Source: Lycium barbarum
Taxonomy: Eukaryota > Streptophyta > Magnoliopsida > Solanales > Solanaceae
Assembly (NCBI RefSeq): GCF_019175385.1
Contig: NC_083345.1
Span: 117,538,480-117,602,479, forward strand
DNA length: 64,000 nt
Reading direction: 5' to 3'
Of this stretch, positions 1-10,755 are shown one piece after another. The position numbers and the translations under genes are program-made. The notes under the pieces were generated by a model, which saw only the letters and a program-made list of their open reading frames with translations, ran no database searches and was not told where the DNA came from. How positions within the stretch are numbered: position 1 is the first letter of the stretch; each line of letters starts with the position of its first letter.

Positions 1-424
1 CTCGAATTAGTTATGAATTTCGTCGCTAATCGGTCGCTAAACTGCTCATAGCTAACCAATTTTTTTGATAATCCATCGCTGAATGGGATTAGCGATGGAT
101 TTTGCTATTTAACTACAAAATTTGTGCTAAAGAATATGGTTAAGTGTAGTTCAACCCTGCAAGGGTATTTCTGTCTTTTCAGTTTAGTTCCAGTAATTAT
201 TTATTAGCATTTGGGCTACAATTAGTTAGTTGATTAGTCTTAGCCAATTGCTCTATATAGTGATGTATGTATGTATCATTAGCCTTATTCAAGCGAATGA
301 GATTACACTTCAATGATCTATGAAAGTACTCTCTCTTCCTTCTCTCTTTCTCTCCCAAGATCTGAACATCTTGAATTTGTCCGTCGTTAATTCCATTTTT
401 TTAGTAATGGACACAACCCACCAA
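1..424. other. Gene-free stretch with repeat-like start
   Basis: The first about 115 bases carry several short variants of 'gtcgctaa' and its complement 'ttagcgatgg', a pattern often seen near the ends of plant DNA transposons such as CACTA or Mutator types. The rest is AT-rich. An open frame at 320-529 runs into the left arm of the inverted repeat that follows and has no recognisable domain, so I do not call it a gene. Confidence 0.3.
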
Positions 425-955
425 TTTTCCATCAATGATCAGTACTTGATCTTGTGCATCATTATGATGCTCATTGGACTTTTCCATGTTGTGTATTTGA
501 AATCCCAATTATTTTATTTAACTTGTTAAAGTTTCAAGCCAGTTGATTATGGTGATGGTCGTGCAATTATGGAGAAAAGGGAGGTTGCTAATAGAAGTTG
601 TGATGGTGAGATTCAAAGTGGTGGTAGTAATTTATATTGTGGTTTGGTGAGATGGCATGTCAAAAGTTAATGTTCCACTACCACATCCCACTACGATATT
701 CCCCTACCCTAATTCTTTTTGTTCCCCTCCCCTACATCTTTTTCCACTACCACATCCCCCTACCACAACGACTACCACCACTGTGAATCTCACCATCACA
801 ACCTCCATTAGCAACCCCTTTTCTCTGTAATTGCACAAGCATCATCATAATCAATTGGGTTGAGATTTTGACAAATTAAATAGTTGGGATTTTGAATACA
901 TAAACATGATTAAGTCCAATCAGTATCACAATAATGTACTACATCAGTTTCAAGC
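425..955. repeat. Foldback element (long inverted repeat, arms about 210 bp)
   Basis: The left arm (about 425-635) is the imperfect reverse complement of the right arm (about 745-955). Matching blocks include 'gattgtgatggtgagattc'-like and 'caattgattatgatgatg'-like segments in the same order from the outside inwards. A loop of about 110 bases rich in 'ccactaccacatccc' separates the arms. This is the form of a non-autonomous foldback DNA transposon. I did not find a clean target-site duplication, so the superfamily is open. Confidence 0.6.
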
Positions 956-977
956 TACCATTCTATCACCAATGTTT

Positions 978-1223
978 TGTTAGAATGTAGAGAAAATTAT
1001 TAGATAGGATCGTATTTTGATAAATTTCATGAAATGTATTTCTTTCTCTGTCCAACTATTACAAGACTACTGTATATATACACAATGTAAGGAGATAAAA
1101 TTCTATAACTAACTACAACTGTCCAATAACCTAAGAATACCACTTGTACTTATTTTAGAAGAAGAATCTTATTCCCTACTATGTAAACTACATGTATTCT
1201 ATATGTATTTACAATGTGAATGA
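978..1223 (-). repeat. 3' LTR of the Copia element
   Basis: It is a close direct repeat of 8044-8292 with scattered substitutions. It starts TGTTAGAATG on the plus strand. The match ends at 'gtgaatga', and the final two or three bases have diverged from the partner LTR. Confidence 0.9.
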
Positions 1224-2839
1224 AAGGTTGTTTTATAATCGCAGTGAAGATCAATTAGAAGGGAGACTAAGTTGGAAAGATTAGAAAGTAGCCACACAAT
1301 CCATGAAATTTCTGCTGCTAAATGGTGCATGAGCGGTACTCATTCTCTGTTGAGGATAAGGAAACGACCGTAAGCTTTTTCGACTACCAAGAGATTAGAG
1401 AACCACTGAGATTGAGATTTGGAGAACCACCGAGATTGAGATTGAAGCCACTAACAGAACGACCTGTATCTAAACATGTAGCCCAATCCGCACAGGAAAA
1501 TGCGAGAATTTGGAATGAGGGATTACCATTTATATAAAAATCCCTAAACTTGGGTCATTTTTTAGGTACCTTAAGGTGTGATAAGCTTCTGTAAGGTGCC
1601 ATGTTCGAGGAGCTTACATAAATTAGCTCGGCGACTGAACTGCATATGATATATTTGGGCGATTATGGGTTAAGAAATTCAATTGCCTTAGTAATCGTCG
1701 GTAAAAGGTTGGGTCTTGAAGAAGGTCACTAGAAGTTGAGCTCAATTTTACTGAGGGGTCAAGAGGAGTGGAAGCAATTCGAGTTCAAATATTAGGGTAT
1801 TCAGATAGCATATCAAAAGTTAAATGTTCTCTGTGTCACGAAAATCACATCAGATTCAGGTAAAATCTCTATCCCCAAGAAATAGCTTGCCTTTCCCAAT
1901 TCCTTAATTTTAAATTCTTTATTTAAGAAAAGCTTGAGGTCCTGAATTTCTTCTGCATTATTTCCTATGATGAGGATATTGTCGACATACGCGGAAACAA
2001 TAGTGATAAGAGTGCCGGAGGTTTTACAGAACAATGAATAATCATTCATTGAGTGTGTATAACCTCTTATGCCCAAAGCTGAAGATAGACGAGAGTACCA
2101 CTAACGTGACGCCTGCTTCAATCCGTAAAGTGATTTGCGAAAGCGATATACATGAGAAGAAGGAGGAGTAACACCGAGAGAGAACCTCATATAAACATCG
2201 TAGTCCACGTCTCCATGGAGAAAAACGCTATTAACATCAAGCAGATGTCAAATCTAGTGCTTTTTCACTATAATACTCAAAATACATCACGTAGTGGTCA
2301 TCTTAATGACACGTGAATATGTCTCATTAGAATCTATTCCTTCTTTTTGAATATCCCCCCTACTACTAATCGTTCTTTCAATCTTTCCAAAGATCCATCT
2401 TATCTCAATTTAACCTTGCAAACCCATTTTCTGGGTAAATGTTTCTTTTCATGAGTTAGGAAAACAACTTCCCAAATGGAATTAGAAGTAAGAGCCGCAA
2501 GTTATTTGTCCATAGCTCACTTCCAACCTGGATTTAAAGCTGCCTGTTGGTAAGAATCGGATTCTTTGATTTGAGAAATGGAATCAAAATCGTGTTGGTT
2601 AGTAGCATGTAAAACAAAAGAATGTAAAGGGAAGATAGGTAGATCAGGAGAGATGACTGTAGAAGCAATATTACATATGTAAAATCTGAGATAATGAGGA
2701 CTGACCAAGTTCTAGTAGTCCTGCGATGCTCCTGTACTGTGTGTAACACATCCCTGCTAGGAGAAGACTGATTAGTAGGAGAAACTCCTTCACGAGGAAT
2801 GTTAGATATGGGAGAATGAATATGAGGACATGTAGAGGA

Positions 2840-2863
2840 GGGGGGGGGGGGGGGGGGGGGGGG
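2840..2863. repeat. Poly-G tract (24 G)
   Basis: An uninterrupted run of 24 G lies inside the Copia relic, where the minus strand would read as poly-proline in the integrase-RT linker. It is a strong G-quadruplex candidate, and its length is probably unreliable in the assembly. Confidence 0.95.
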
Positions 2864-2867
2864 ACAG

Positions 2868-2957
2868 TGATCACGTATAGAAGTAGGAGGTGGAGAATGA
2901 TCATGTATAGAAGTAAGAGGTGGAGAATGATCATATATAGAAGTAAGATTGGTGGAT
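2868..2957. repeat. 30-bp minisatellite, about 2.8 copies
   Basis: Units begin at 2868, 2898 and 2928 with 'tgatcacgtatagaagtagg' or close variants, an exact period of 30. It lies beside the poly-G run, in the same variable linker of the Copia pol relic. Because 30 is a multiple of three, the repeats kept the frame on the coding strand. Confidence 0.9.
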
Positions 2958-3378
2958 TGTATAGAGATGGGAGGTATTTTTGTAGAAGGAAATGAAGCAG
3001 GAAAAAGTTTGTGAATAAGTTCTGAGTATGCGTTGCATAAGGGAAAATTAATTCATGAAACTTCACATTTTTAGTAGTAACAATCTGATTTGACTGAAGA
3101 TTAAGCATCTTGTAGCCTTTCTTCCCAAAAGGATAACCTAGAAATACACCAAGAATGGCCCTAGGTGCAAGTTTATCTTTGTTAGCTAATGATGTAGATG
3201 CAAGACATAGGCATCCAAAAGGTTTAAGTGTAGAATAGTTAAGGAGGATTTTGAAAAAAAACTTCATGTAGAGTTTTGAAACCTAGATGCGTAGCTATCA
3301 GTAAAATGTCTCTCCAATACGTGCTAGGAAGATGTGATTGGAACAGAAAAGCCCTACAAATCTCAAGCAAGAACTTGT

Positions 3379-5654
3379 TGTAACACTCCGTAAATTCGGA
3401 TTAGGTGTGAATATGTTAAATGAGTATTAATGTGACATTTTAGACATGTGAAGTCCTAACGGGATGAGTATTGGTGGACATAGTTGTTTTGGAATCAAGA
3501 TGGATAGTGAGGTGCATAAGATTCGATAGAATCAACTAAGTTTTAAGGAAGGCCTGCTTCCAGGCTGTTTACATGAGAATCTATAGGGAATTTGAGAAAA
3601 CATAAAACATGAAATTTGTAGCCTTTTGAAATACCTTTCCACCGATATATGCTGGAGCCCAAACGGGGCACTGTGTTGGGTTTTTGCCCATTTTACCGAA
3701 CACTAAGCAAAAGCCGACACAGGCCACGCGCCTAGCGTACGATGGCTATGCATTGCAAGCCCAGCATGAGAAATTATACTCTCCAAACTTTTGACCTGCA
3801 GAGGGTCCCGTGATGGCCTGGCGTCACCGGCCCAACGTGAATGGGCCGAGTTTCGGGTCAAAACTCTATATTTCACGTTTTTCTTGTATTTAAGCTTGGA
3901 TTTTATTTTCCTAACACCCCTAATTACAAAAAAATAATCCTAAGGCAAGAGAGAACAGGTCCCAAGCCTCAAGAACCCTTCAAGGTAAGTTCTATGATGA
4001 TTCTAGGTTGAATTCAAGTCTCTAATACCCTTCTAATGTTATTAAAACCCTTCTAATCCATAGAACCTTGATTAAGACGTTATCGTTGGATGTGGAAACC
4101 CTAGAATTCGATTTCAAGGAAATTGAACATCAATAGGGTAATCCTTTCTCCTTCTAATCATTTGTAGTTATGAATTGATGAGTTCTTGGGAGATAAGTTA
4201 ATGAGTTTGATAAAGAGAATCATATAAGCTATGGTAGGTTTCAGATTTTTGCCTTATAATTATATAATCATATGGGTGATGAAGAATGGTGTTAATTACA
4301 TCCAATTAAGATTGTAGAATCGCCTAGAAATAATAGAATGGGAATTGAGTGAAGAAAATACCATTAATGAAGGTTGTGGAGCTTTATACCCACAAAGTGT
4401 TTGATAAAATGCCTAGATGGCAAAACTTGAGTATTGTTACTAATGTTGATTCCATTGACTTGTAATGCTATAGATTAAAGGCGAAAGGGAGCGACGCACG
4501 TTGTATTATGCTCAAGAGCAGGAAGTCAAGGTATGTGAGGCTAACTCTCTACGTTTGAGAATGTTAATGATTCTCCCTACGCAGTGTTCTTTTACAATGT
4601 TACGAATTGCCTCAGAAATATAGTTAAGATTAGTTCCTTGAATAGTTGCAGAACTTCTACTCTTTAATTTCGTAATTTGTTCATGACTTTCATTCCGAAC
4701 GCTGTGAGCTCAGTACGCAATCAATATAGACTTGTGTTTGATACCCATGAGTCTCAGTCTGGAATAATCAGCATGTTGATAAATAGTTAAAGCGTCAGGT
4801 CTCATAATCAGTTCATGAATACATGTCTCAGTGAGTCATTGCTCAATATGTTAGGTTTGTACTTTTCAGCATGATTCTCAGTTCTTTTGTATAAATTATT
4901 TAATGTTGAACACCTGTTTTTTGGGCCTAAGGCCACAGTTATATATATGGGCCCGAGGCCACAAATTTGTGCACATATATTAGGCCTGAGGCCATAGATT
5001 ATGATTTCAGCTAAACAAGTGATTCTTCATTCAGAGCAAGAAGTATTCATTTTTTTTACTTCTTTTATTTACTTCATTTATCAGTTATCAGTTCAATTTT
5101 TGTTTTGGTACTTACAGTTCTTTCTTTCAATTGCTTTACATTCCAGTGCAATTCAAATGTACTGATGTCCCTTTTGCATAGGGCCTGCATCTCGTGATGC
5201 ACGTAATGATTTATATGATGATGGATCTGCTCGCTAGGATTTCTAGTATCAGTTGATTGGTGAGCCCTAGTCTTTCGGGGCATTATCATTATTTTACAGT
5301 CTTTTAGTATTTGCAGACTGTAAGGTATACCGGGGACCTTGTACCGGCAACAGTCAGTGTTTTTAGAACTTCATTAGAGGCTTCATAGACTTAAGTGACA
5401 GTTAGATAGAGTCGCAGGCTTTTCATGTTAAGTCATGTTGGCTACAGTTTATGCTTCAGACTTATATTAGCACTTTCACATTTTGATTTTATATCATTCA
5501 GATTTTCAGTATATCAGCATATGTTAGTTTATTTTTCGCATTCAGTATGTTATGATATCACATGTTAATTTAGCCAGCAAGTTGGTTCGCTCGGTCACTT
5601 ATAGTCAGGAATCGGGTGTTGTGTTACGTCCAAGCCCAGGTTTAGGGTGTGACA
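3379..5654 (+). mobile_element. Solo LTR, Ty3/gypsy (Tekay/Del-like)
   Basis: The 2276-bp unit starts TGTAACACTCC and ends GGTGTGACA. It is flanked on both sides by the same five bases, CTTGT (3374-3378 and 5655-5659). No internal region is present, so it is a solo LTR left by LTR-LTR recombination. Its 3' end matches 39110-39244, where a primer-binding site follows directly, which fixes the plus orientation. It lies inside the Copia integrase and is therefore the younger insertion. The lineage name is inferred from the terminal sequence style only. Confidence 0.9.
4923..4993. repeat. Patch of three GGCC-type palindromic motifs in the solo LTR
   Basis: GGGCCTAAGGCC, GGGCCCGAGGCC and AGGCCTGAGGCC occur at roughly 30-35-base spacing, separated by AT-rich spacers. 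Each is close to self-complementary (GGCC ... GGCC). Confidence 0.85.
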
Positions 5655-6899
5655 CTTGTGTTTCCTTTCAGCTGTCCCATTTTGTTATGGTATAGCAACA
5701 CAGCGTGTTTGATGAATGAACTCTTAAGAGTTAAAAAGTTCTGAAGTTAAATTTCCTGAACCTAGTTTATAAGCATATTCGGACCGTATAATCTTTACCT
5801 TTTGTGAAAATTGTCTTTCTGTGTAAGCCAAGAATTACATAAGAATGGGAAAAGCATTGGATTTGGTAGAAAGAAGGTAGGTTCAAGTAACTATTGAGAA
5901 ATCATCCACAATAGTTAAAAAAATACATTTTCCTTTATAGGTAGAAGATTTATAAGGACCCCATGTGTTAATATGCAATAATTCAAAACAATGTTTTAAG
6001 GAAATATAACTATTAGGAAAAGGGAGTCTATATTGTCTTTCCGTAGGATAAATATCACAAGGGAGTTTCTATTGTCTTTCCATAGGATAAATATCACAAG
6101 GAAAATGTTGTTTGTTGTTGATTAGAAAAGAAATGCCGCACACATTCTTCATAGCATTATAAGGAATATGCCTTAATCTAAGATGCCATAATTTAAGAGA
6201 ATCAGAAATTCCTGAACCAAAATGTTTTTCATTCAATTGATCAAGAGTGGATAAAGGTGGAGTCAAAACAAACTCAGGTACAAGACAGAGATTGGACTAC
6301 ATTCTCAGATTTCAGGGTACATTTAAGAGAAAACTTAGAAGACAAAACAATAGAAAAATTGAAAGCATTTGATATGTTATCCTTTAGCACATAAAGCCTA
6401 GAAGCAGAGACACCAAACATCTGATCAGTTCTCAGGTTGGAAAGGTCATGTAAGAAACAACCATATTTAGTAATAAGAAGGCCAAGATCTGTTTGTCCAT
6501 AGAATTGTGTAACAGACAAAAAATTGTGTTTAAAAGAGGGACATATTAAAAAATTTCTAGCTTGATTTGAGATGATAAACAACATTTCCTTTGTAAAACA
6601 CCTTAACCTTATAGAAATTTGGCAAACTAACTAAAATAAGTCTTGTTAGTTCTTTTATATCAGTAAAAAGAGATTTATTGTAAGTCATATGTTGAGAGGC
6701 TCCACTATCAATGACCCACTGATTTTCAAAGAAAGTATTATAACAATTGTAGATAAGGTTCAATGCTATAGCAATACCAGCCAAAACTATATTCATATCT
6801 ACACTAGAACCTATAGGATCAGAACCACCTGCCTGCACTGATTGTATTATTTAAATCAAATTATCACATTATTGTTTTGTGAAACCATGAGAATTGACA

Positions 6900-7950
6900 A
6901 GAGTAGACATTGTGTTTCCTGATATGGATGGTGAAAAATGACTAAGAACAACTATCTCTGCTGCACTAGCTCTTGGGTTACTGAAAATCCTACTTTTCCT
7001 TATTGAATTTGTAATCATCAGCATAACCAACAAGCCAGTAGCATTTTTCCCTTGTATGATTTTTCCTCTTGCAATAAGTACAGAACAACTTGTTTCTTCC
7101 AGCAGTCATTTGTGTGCTTCCCCTGTATCTAATAGTTGTTTCTCATTTCCTCCATTCTTGTAGGCGTTGGATTATGCACTGCAAATTTGTATCCACCTGA
7201 AGAGTTAAAAGCAAGGGAATCAGTTGAAACATGGTTACCTCACCTTACTTCTCTGTAAGATTCACCATGTAGAATAATTGAGTAGACTTGATTAGTGGAA
7301 GGCAGAGGCTTCATCATCAAGTTGTTTCCTCTTACACCTAAGTAAGCTTCATTGAGGCCTATTTGAAACTGGATGAGTTTCATATCCTCATTCATCTTTT
7401 GGTTGTGAGTTTTTGCTCCATATTTGCATTCACAGCTGCAAATCATCAAAGTATTTAATACCTTCAATTGATCGCATATCCTTTTGAGTTTAGTGTAATA
7501 TGTTGCTACATCACTATTGCCTTGATTTATGTTCTTCAAGTCCTTTGAAGTTGAAACAACTTGGATCTATATGGTTGTCCATACCTCTCTTCCAAATCTG
7601 TCCAAAGTTCTGCAGCAGTATGAGAGTAAATTACACTCTTTGAAATGTCCTTGCTCAAAGAGTTTAGGAGTCAACCAATGAGCATGTTATTGCATCTCTG
7701 CCATTGACTAAACAAAGATGACTCTTCCTTTGGTTTCATTTATGAAAGAAAGTTTATTTTTAGCAGAAAGGGAGATCAGTACTCCTCTTTTCTAGTTTGC
7801 ATAACTTATTCCATCAAAAATAACATTTATAAGATTCAATCCAGGTGAATGTGATGCTGTTATGTGGTAAGGATGGGTTGAATCAACTGCCTCTTGGCTG
7901 GTAGATCCAGATTTAGAAGTAGTAATAGCAGGAGGGTTGATAGTTCCCAT
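6900..7950 (-). pseudogene. Copia gag relic
   Basis: The frame starts at ATG 7950-7948 with a Ser/Thr-rich leader, then the conserved HPYHI and FDGISYAN blocks of plant Copia gag. The clearest open part is 7539-7240, which holds the UBN2-type segment (VATYYTKLKRICDQL, FQIGLNEAYLGVRGNNLMM). In the family this gag forms the virus-like particle that packages the element RNA. In-frame stops occur around 7790, 7710 and 7560, and downstream of 7240. A zinc knuckle is not recognisable. The neighbouring primer site and LTR lie immediately upstream. Confidence 0.85.
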
Positions 7951-8031
7951 CTTTAAAGTTTAATGAAGATTGGTGAAATTTTCTGAGAAAAGAGAAAGAT
8001 CTGATTGAAGAAGACAAATCCTTACAGTAAA

Positions 8032-8043
8032 GCTTTGATACCA
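8032..8043 (-). other. Primer-binding site, tRNA-iMet type
   Basis: The minus strand reads TGGTATCAAAGC directly after the LTR end CATTCTATCA. This is the initiator-Met tRNA primer site used by most plant Copia and many gypsy elements, with one difference from the usual TGGTATCAGAGC. It fixes the element's direction and its 5' LTR. Confidence 0.9.
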
Positions 8044-8292
8044 TGATAGAATGTAGAGAAAATTACTAGATAGGATCGTATTTTGAGAAATTTCCTGAAA
8101 TGTATTTCTTTCCCTGTCCAACTATTACAAGGCTACTGTATATATACACAATGTAAAGAGATAAAATTCTATAACTAACTACAGTTGTCCAATAGCCTAA
8201 GAATACCACCTGTCCTTATTCTAGAAGAAGAATCTTATTCCCTACTATGTAAACTACACATATTTTGTATGTATTTACAATGTGAATGAGCA
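8044..8292 (-). repeat. 5' LTR of the Copia element
   Basis: This 249-bp direct repeat of 978-1223 begins TGATAGAATG and ends GAATGAGCA on the plus strand, giving the expected TG...CA ends. Confidence 0.92.
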
Positions 8293-8348
8293 AACCAGAA
8301 ATTAGGCCAAGAAGTAATTCAGCTGAGGAGGCCCAATAATAAGTTAAA

Positions 8349-9412
8349 GGGAAAAGTACGTATATATATACATATTAAGGAGAAATATTTAAGAACGTGA
8401 AGATATTTTTTTATTTACAAAACATAACATTACAAACCCTATACAAAACATGCTTTAAAAAAAAAAAATTAAAATGATTTTTTATTTTTTATTTTTTTAA
8501 TATTTTTTTCGCTCAAAAATTTATGTATGAAATGTGTAGATCTCGCTCAAGAATTAAAAAGTTCGCTCAAAATTTAGTGTATGAAAACGGTATGAAAAAT
8601 GTATGAAATGTGTATATCTCATTCAAGGCTTAAAAAATCTGCTCAAAATTGTGTGTATGAAAACGGTATGAAATTTGTTTCTCGCTCAAGGCTTAAAATT
8701 TCGCTCACATTTTTGTGTATAAAGTTCATGTTAGATTTCTGTAAAATTAATACAACTACAACAACATTGTATACAACATTCAAGACTTAAAATAATCGCT
8801 TAAATTTTTGTGTATGAAATTTGTATATCTTGCTCAAGGCTTAAAAAGTTTGCTCAAATTTTGTGTATGAAAAACATATGAAATGTGTATATCTCGATCA
8901 AGGCTTAAACATTACGCTCAAAATTTTATGTATGAGAATGGTATGAAATGTGTATATCTCGCTCAAGACTTAGATTTTCATTCGCATTTTTCCTATATAA
9001 AGTTCATATTAGGTTTCTGGAAAATTAATACAACTACAAAAACATTGTAACAACTTTCATACAATATTCAAAGCTTAAAGTTTCCGCTCACAATTTTGTG
9101 TACGAAAATTATATTAAAATTTTGCTCACACATACATATTTCATACACAAAAATTTGAGGTAATTTTTTAAGCCTTTGAGTTAAAAAATGAATTTTCAAA
9201 AAAATATAAAAATTATTTTTCTTAAAAAAAAAGTTATTTTTTTAAAAATAATTTTAATTTTTTTTAAAAAAATATTTTTTAAAATATTTTCTGAAAAAAA
9301 AAACGAAAAATATATGAAAATCCGTCATGTTTCATAAAATTTCGTTTTGTTTTTTAAATAAGAAAAACTATCTATATATTTTGTAATGAAGATTACCCTA
9401 TGTCATTTTCCC
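8349..9412. mobile_element. Non-autonomous Mutator-like element (MULE)
   Basis: The 1064-bp unit begins GGGAAAAGTACG and ends with the complement of GGGAAAATGACATAGGG. It is flanked by an exact 9-bp duplication, TAAGTTAAA (8340-8348 and 9413-9421), the hallmark of Mutator-like transposition. Terminal inverted repeats are about 100 bp and imperfect, with shared blocks 'ttattta.aaaaca' and 'aaacatg'. There is no transposase. The interior is a tandem array described separately. It lies just outside the Copia element and downstream of the BAHD gene. Confidence 0.9.
8520..9180. repeat. Higher-order tandem array inside the MULE, ending in an inverted unit
   Basis: About seven degenerate units of roughly 65-75 bp contain 'gtatgaaatgtgtatatctc', 'gctcaaggcttaaaa' and 'cgctcaaaattttgtgtatg'. 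A longer block containing 'tataaagttcat' and 'aattaatacaactac' recurs with a 278-bp period (8718 and 8996), so there is a second repeat level. The last unit, about 9117-9180, is inverted ('catacacaaaaatttgag'). Confidence 0.85.
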
Positions 9413-10755
9413 TAAGTTAAAAGGTTCCTGAGCCCAATTATGTGAAATGTGAAATAGGCTTGATAGGAAAGAATCAAATCATTTTTCTCTTGTGCCTTTC
9501 TTCTTCCGGTCTTCGGCCTTTACTCTAAAATGAATTAGGTCACCAGAAATATGTTTACCGCCCAACTCAAAACTGCATCAACAATTCCATTTTAACATAT
9601 CATTCATTGAGTAATATAAATATCATAGCATAATCCCTAATATAAATATCATAGCATAATCCCTAATTCTAAATGAAAAATATTTCATGAATGTCTGAAA
9701 TCACTTGATTCCACCACCCTTAAATATATGTTAATTAACGCAAAAATAGGAAGAAAGTCGAATGCCTACAAGGATTAAAGATTCACTCCCTTAATAGAGA
9801 AAGCTCGTACACTCAAGATGATGAACAATCACACAATTCTCGAAAACATCTGATGGAATCGCGTCATTTTTTATCTAGGCCACATTAATGTTGCTCGGCC
9901 TCTCCAAAAATGTTGTTGCACCCGTGTCAGATCCTTAAGAAATACACTACATTTGGAGGATCCGACACACACCTACCAATATTTTAGAAGAGCCCGTGCA
10001 ATGTAGATCAAATCATGTTTGATTTGTGACCTAAAATAAGTAATATATGTTCACTATCATTTCTTAACCAAACTATTTCATTCAGTGATCAGGAAAGCAG
10101 TTAAAACTCTTGTGTGTTAGATGCCTCAGTGTGGTAGCCTAAATGCTTTTTATTTGTGTATAGTCATAAATCTTACCAAATACATTCATATACATAATGT
10201 TTGAGTTTCTGTGCTGAAGTAAATTACTTTTACTCTCACTAATTTTAGGCATTCTTGTTTCTGTTTTCCGGAGAAATCAACAATGTAGAATATTAAGCCT
10301 ATCATAGAATCTTTGCTTGAAATGAAGAGGATCTTTATTTACTTTAAGACCTTTGTTCTCTGTACTATCCAAATATAGGTGTCAATTTATGTAAATGTAA
10401 ATGCAATCCAGCAGATTTATATCTATTACACATTATGGTAAGTACAATTCTACTCACCCCTCAATAAGTCACCGTTTCTTATGGCGTTTGATCAATGCAC
10501 GTAGATGACATTGTGATTTCATGTAGTCTCTTAAGATCTCAAATTGAACCCTCAATGACAAGCTTTTTATATCCACGAATAGCTCATGAAATTTTGTAAG
10601 ATCACAGATCCTTGATTTATACGTATTATATATGATGGGCAAGTACATTCTAATAGGAAGAGGATAGAGTATTATTACAAGCTCCATAATTCTGATTTAA
10701 TCATTTCCAAAATAGCATTGATGAGAAAGGCAGAAAAAACCTTACATCTTCGAAA
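9413..10755. other. Gene-free 3' flank of the BAHD gene
   Basis: This AT-rich stretch lies between the MULE and the acyltransferase stop codon. A perfect 26-bp tandem duplication lies at 9612-9663 (units begin 'taatataaatatcatagcat'). An open frame at 10687-10469 shows no domain, sits just past the stop codon and is probably 3' untranslated or intergenic sequence. I see no other gene. Confidence 0.6.

Larger units (their letters stand above)
1330..6850 (-). pseudogene. Copia pol relic (protease, integrase, RT, RNase H)
   Basis: Read from right to left, the protease motif DSGASQHM is at about 6700, followed by the GAG-pre-integrase signature LWHLRLRH (about 6180). The integrase C-terminal part (FGCLC, VFLGYPFGKKGYK) lies at 3267-3050. 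The reverse-transcriptase end is at 2076-1813, and an RNase H relic with GRSVSGF, ISW and SKK blocks is at about 1480-1330. The solo LTR at 3379-5654 splits integrase. The RT active site reads YVDN instead of the family's YVDD (codon AAT at 1978-1980). Stops and frameshifts occur throughout. A 24-bp tandem duplication at about 1395-1445 lies inside RNase H. The enzyme is certainly dead. Confidence 0.88.
978..8292 (-). mobile_element. Ty1/Copia LTR retrotransposon, decayed, with nested solo LTR
   Basis: Two direct repeats of about 246-249 bp (978-1223 and 8044-8292) bound the element. A tRNA-iMet-type primer site lies just inside the right copy, so the element reads on the minus strand. Gag, aspartic protease, integrase, reverse transcriptase and RNase H relics follow in Copia order. 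Without the nested 2.28-kb solo LTR and its duplicated 5 bases it is about 5.03 kb, normal for Copia. All reading frames are broken. A flanking 5-bp TSD is not recognisable, so the ends have diverged. Confidence 0.9.

Noticed and set aside
320..529. Open frame of 69 codons with a hydrophobic C-terminal part
   Set aside because: Its second half lies in the left arm of the inverted repeat 425-955, and no homology-like motif is visible.
1322..1537. 71-codon plus-strand frame
   Set aside because: It is the antisense of the Copia RNase H relic (GRSVSGF and ISW blocks on the minus strand).
4923..4993. Possible restriction-type or CRISPR-like spaced repeats
   Set aside because: Only three motifs, in an LTR of a plant retrotransposon; spacing is irregular and there are no cas genes.
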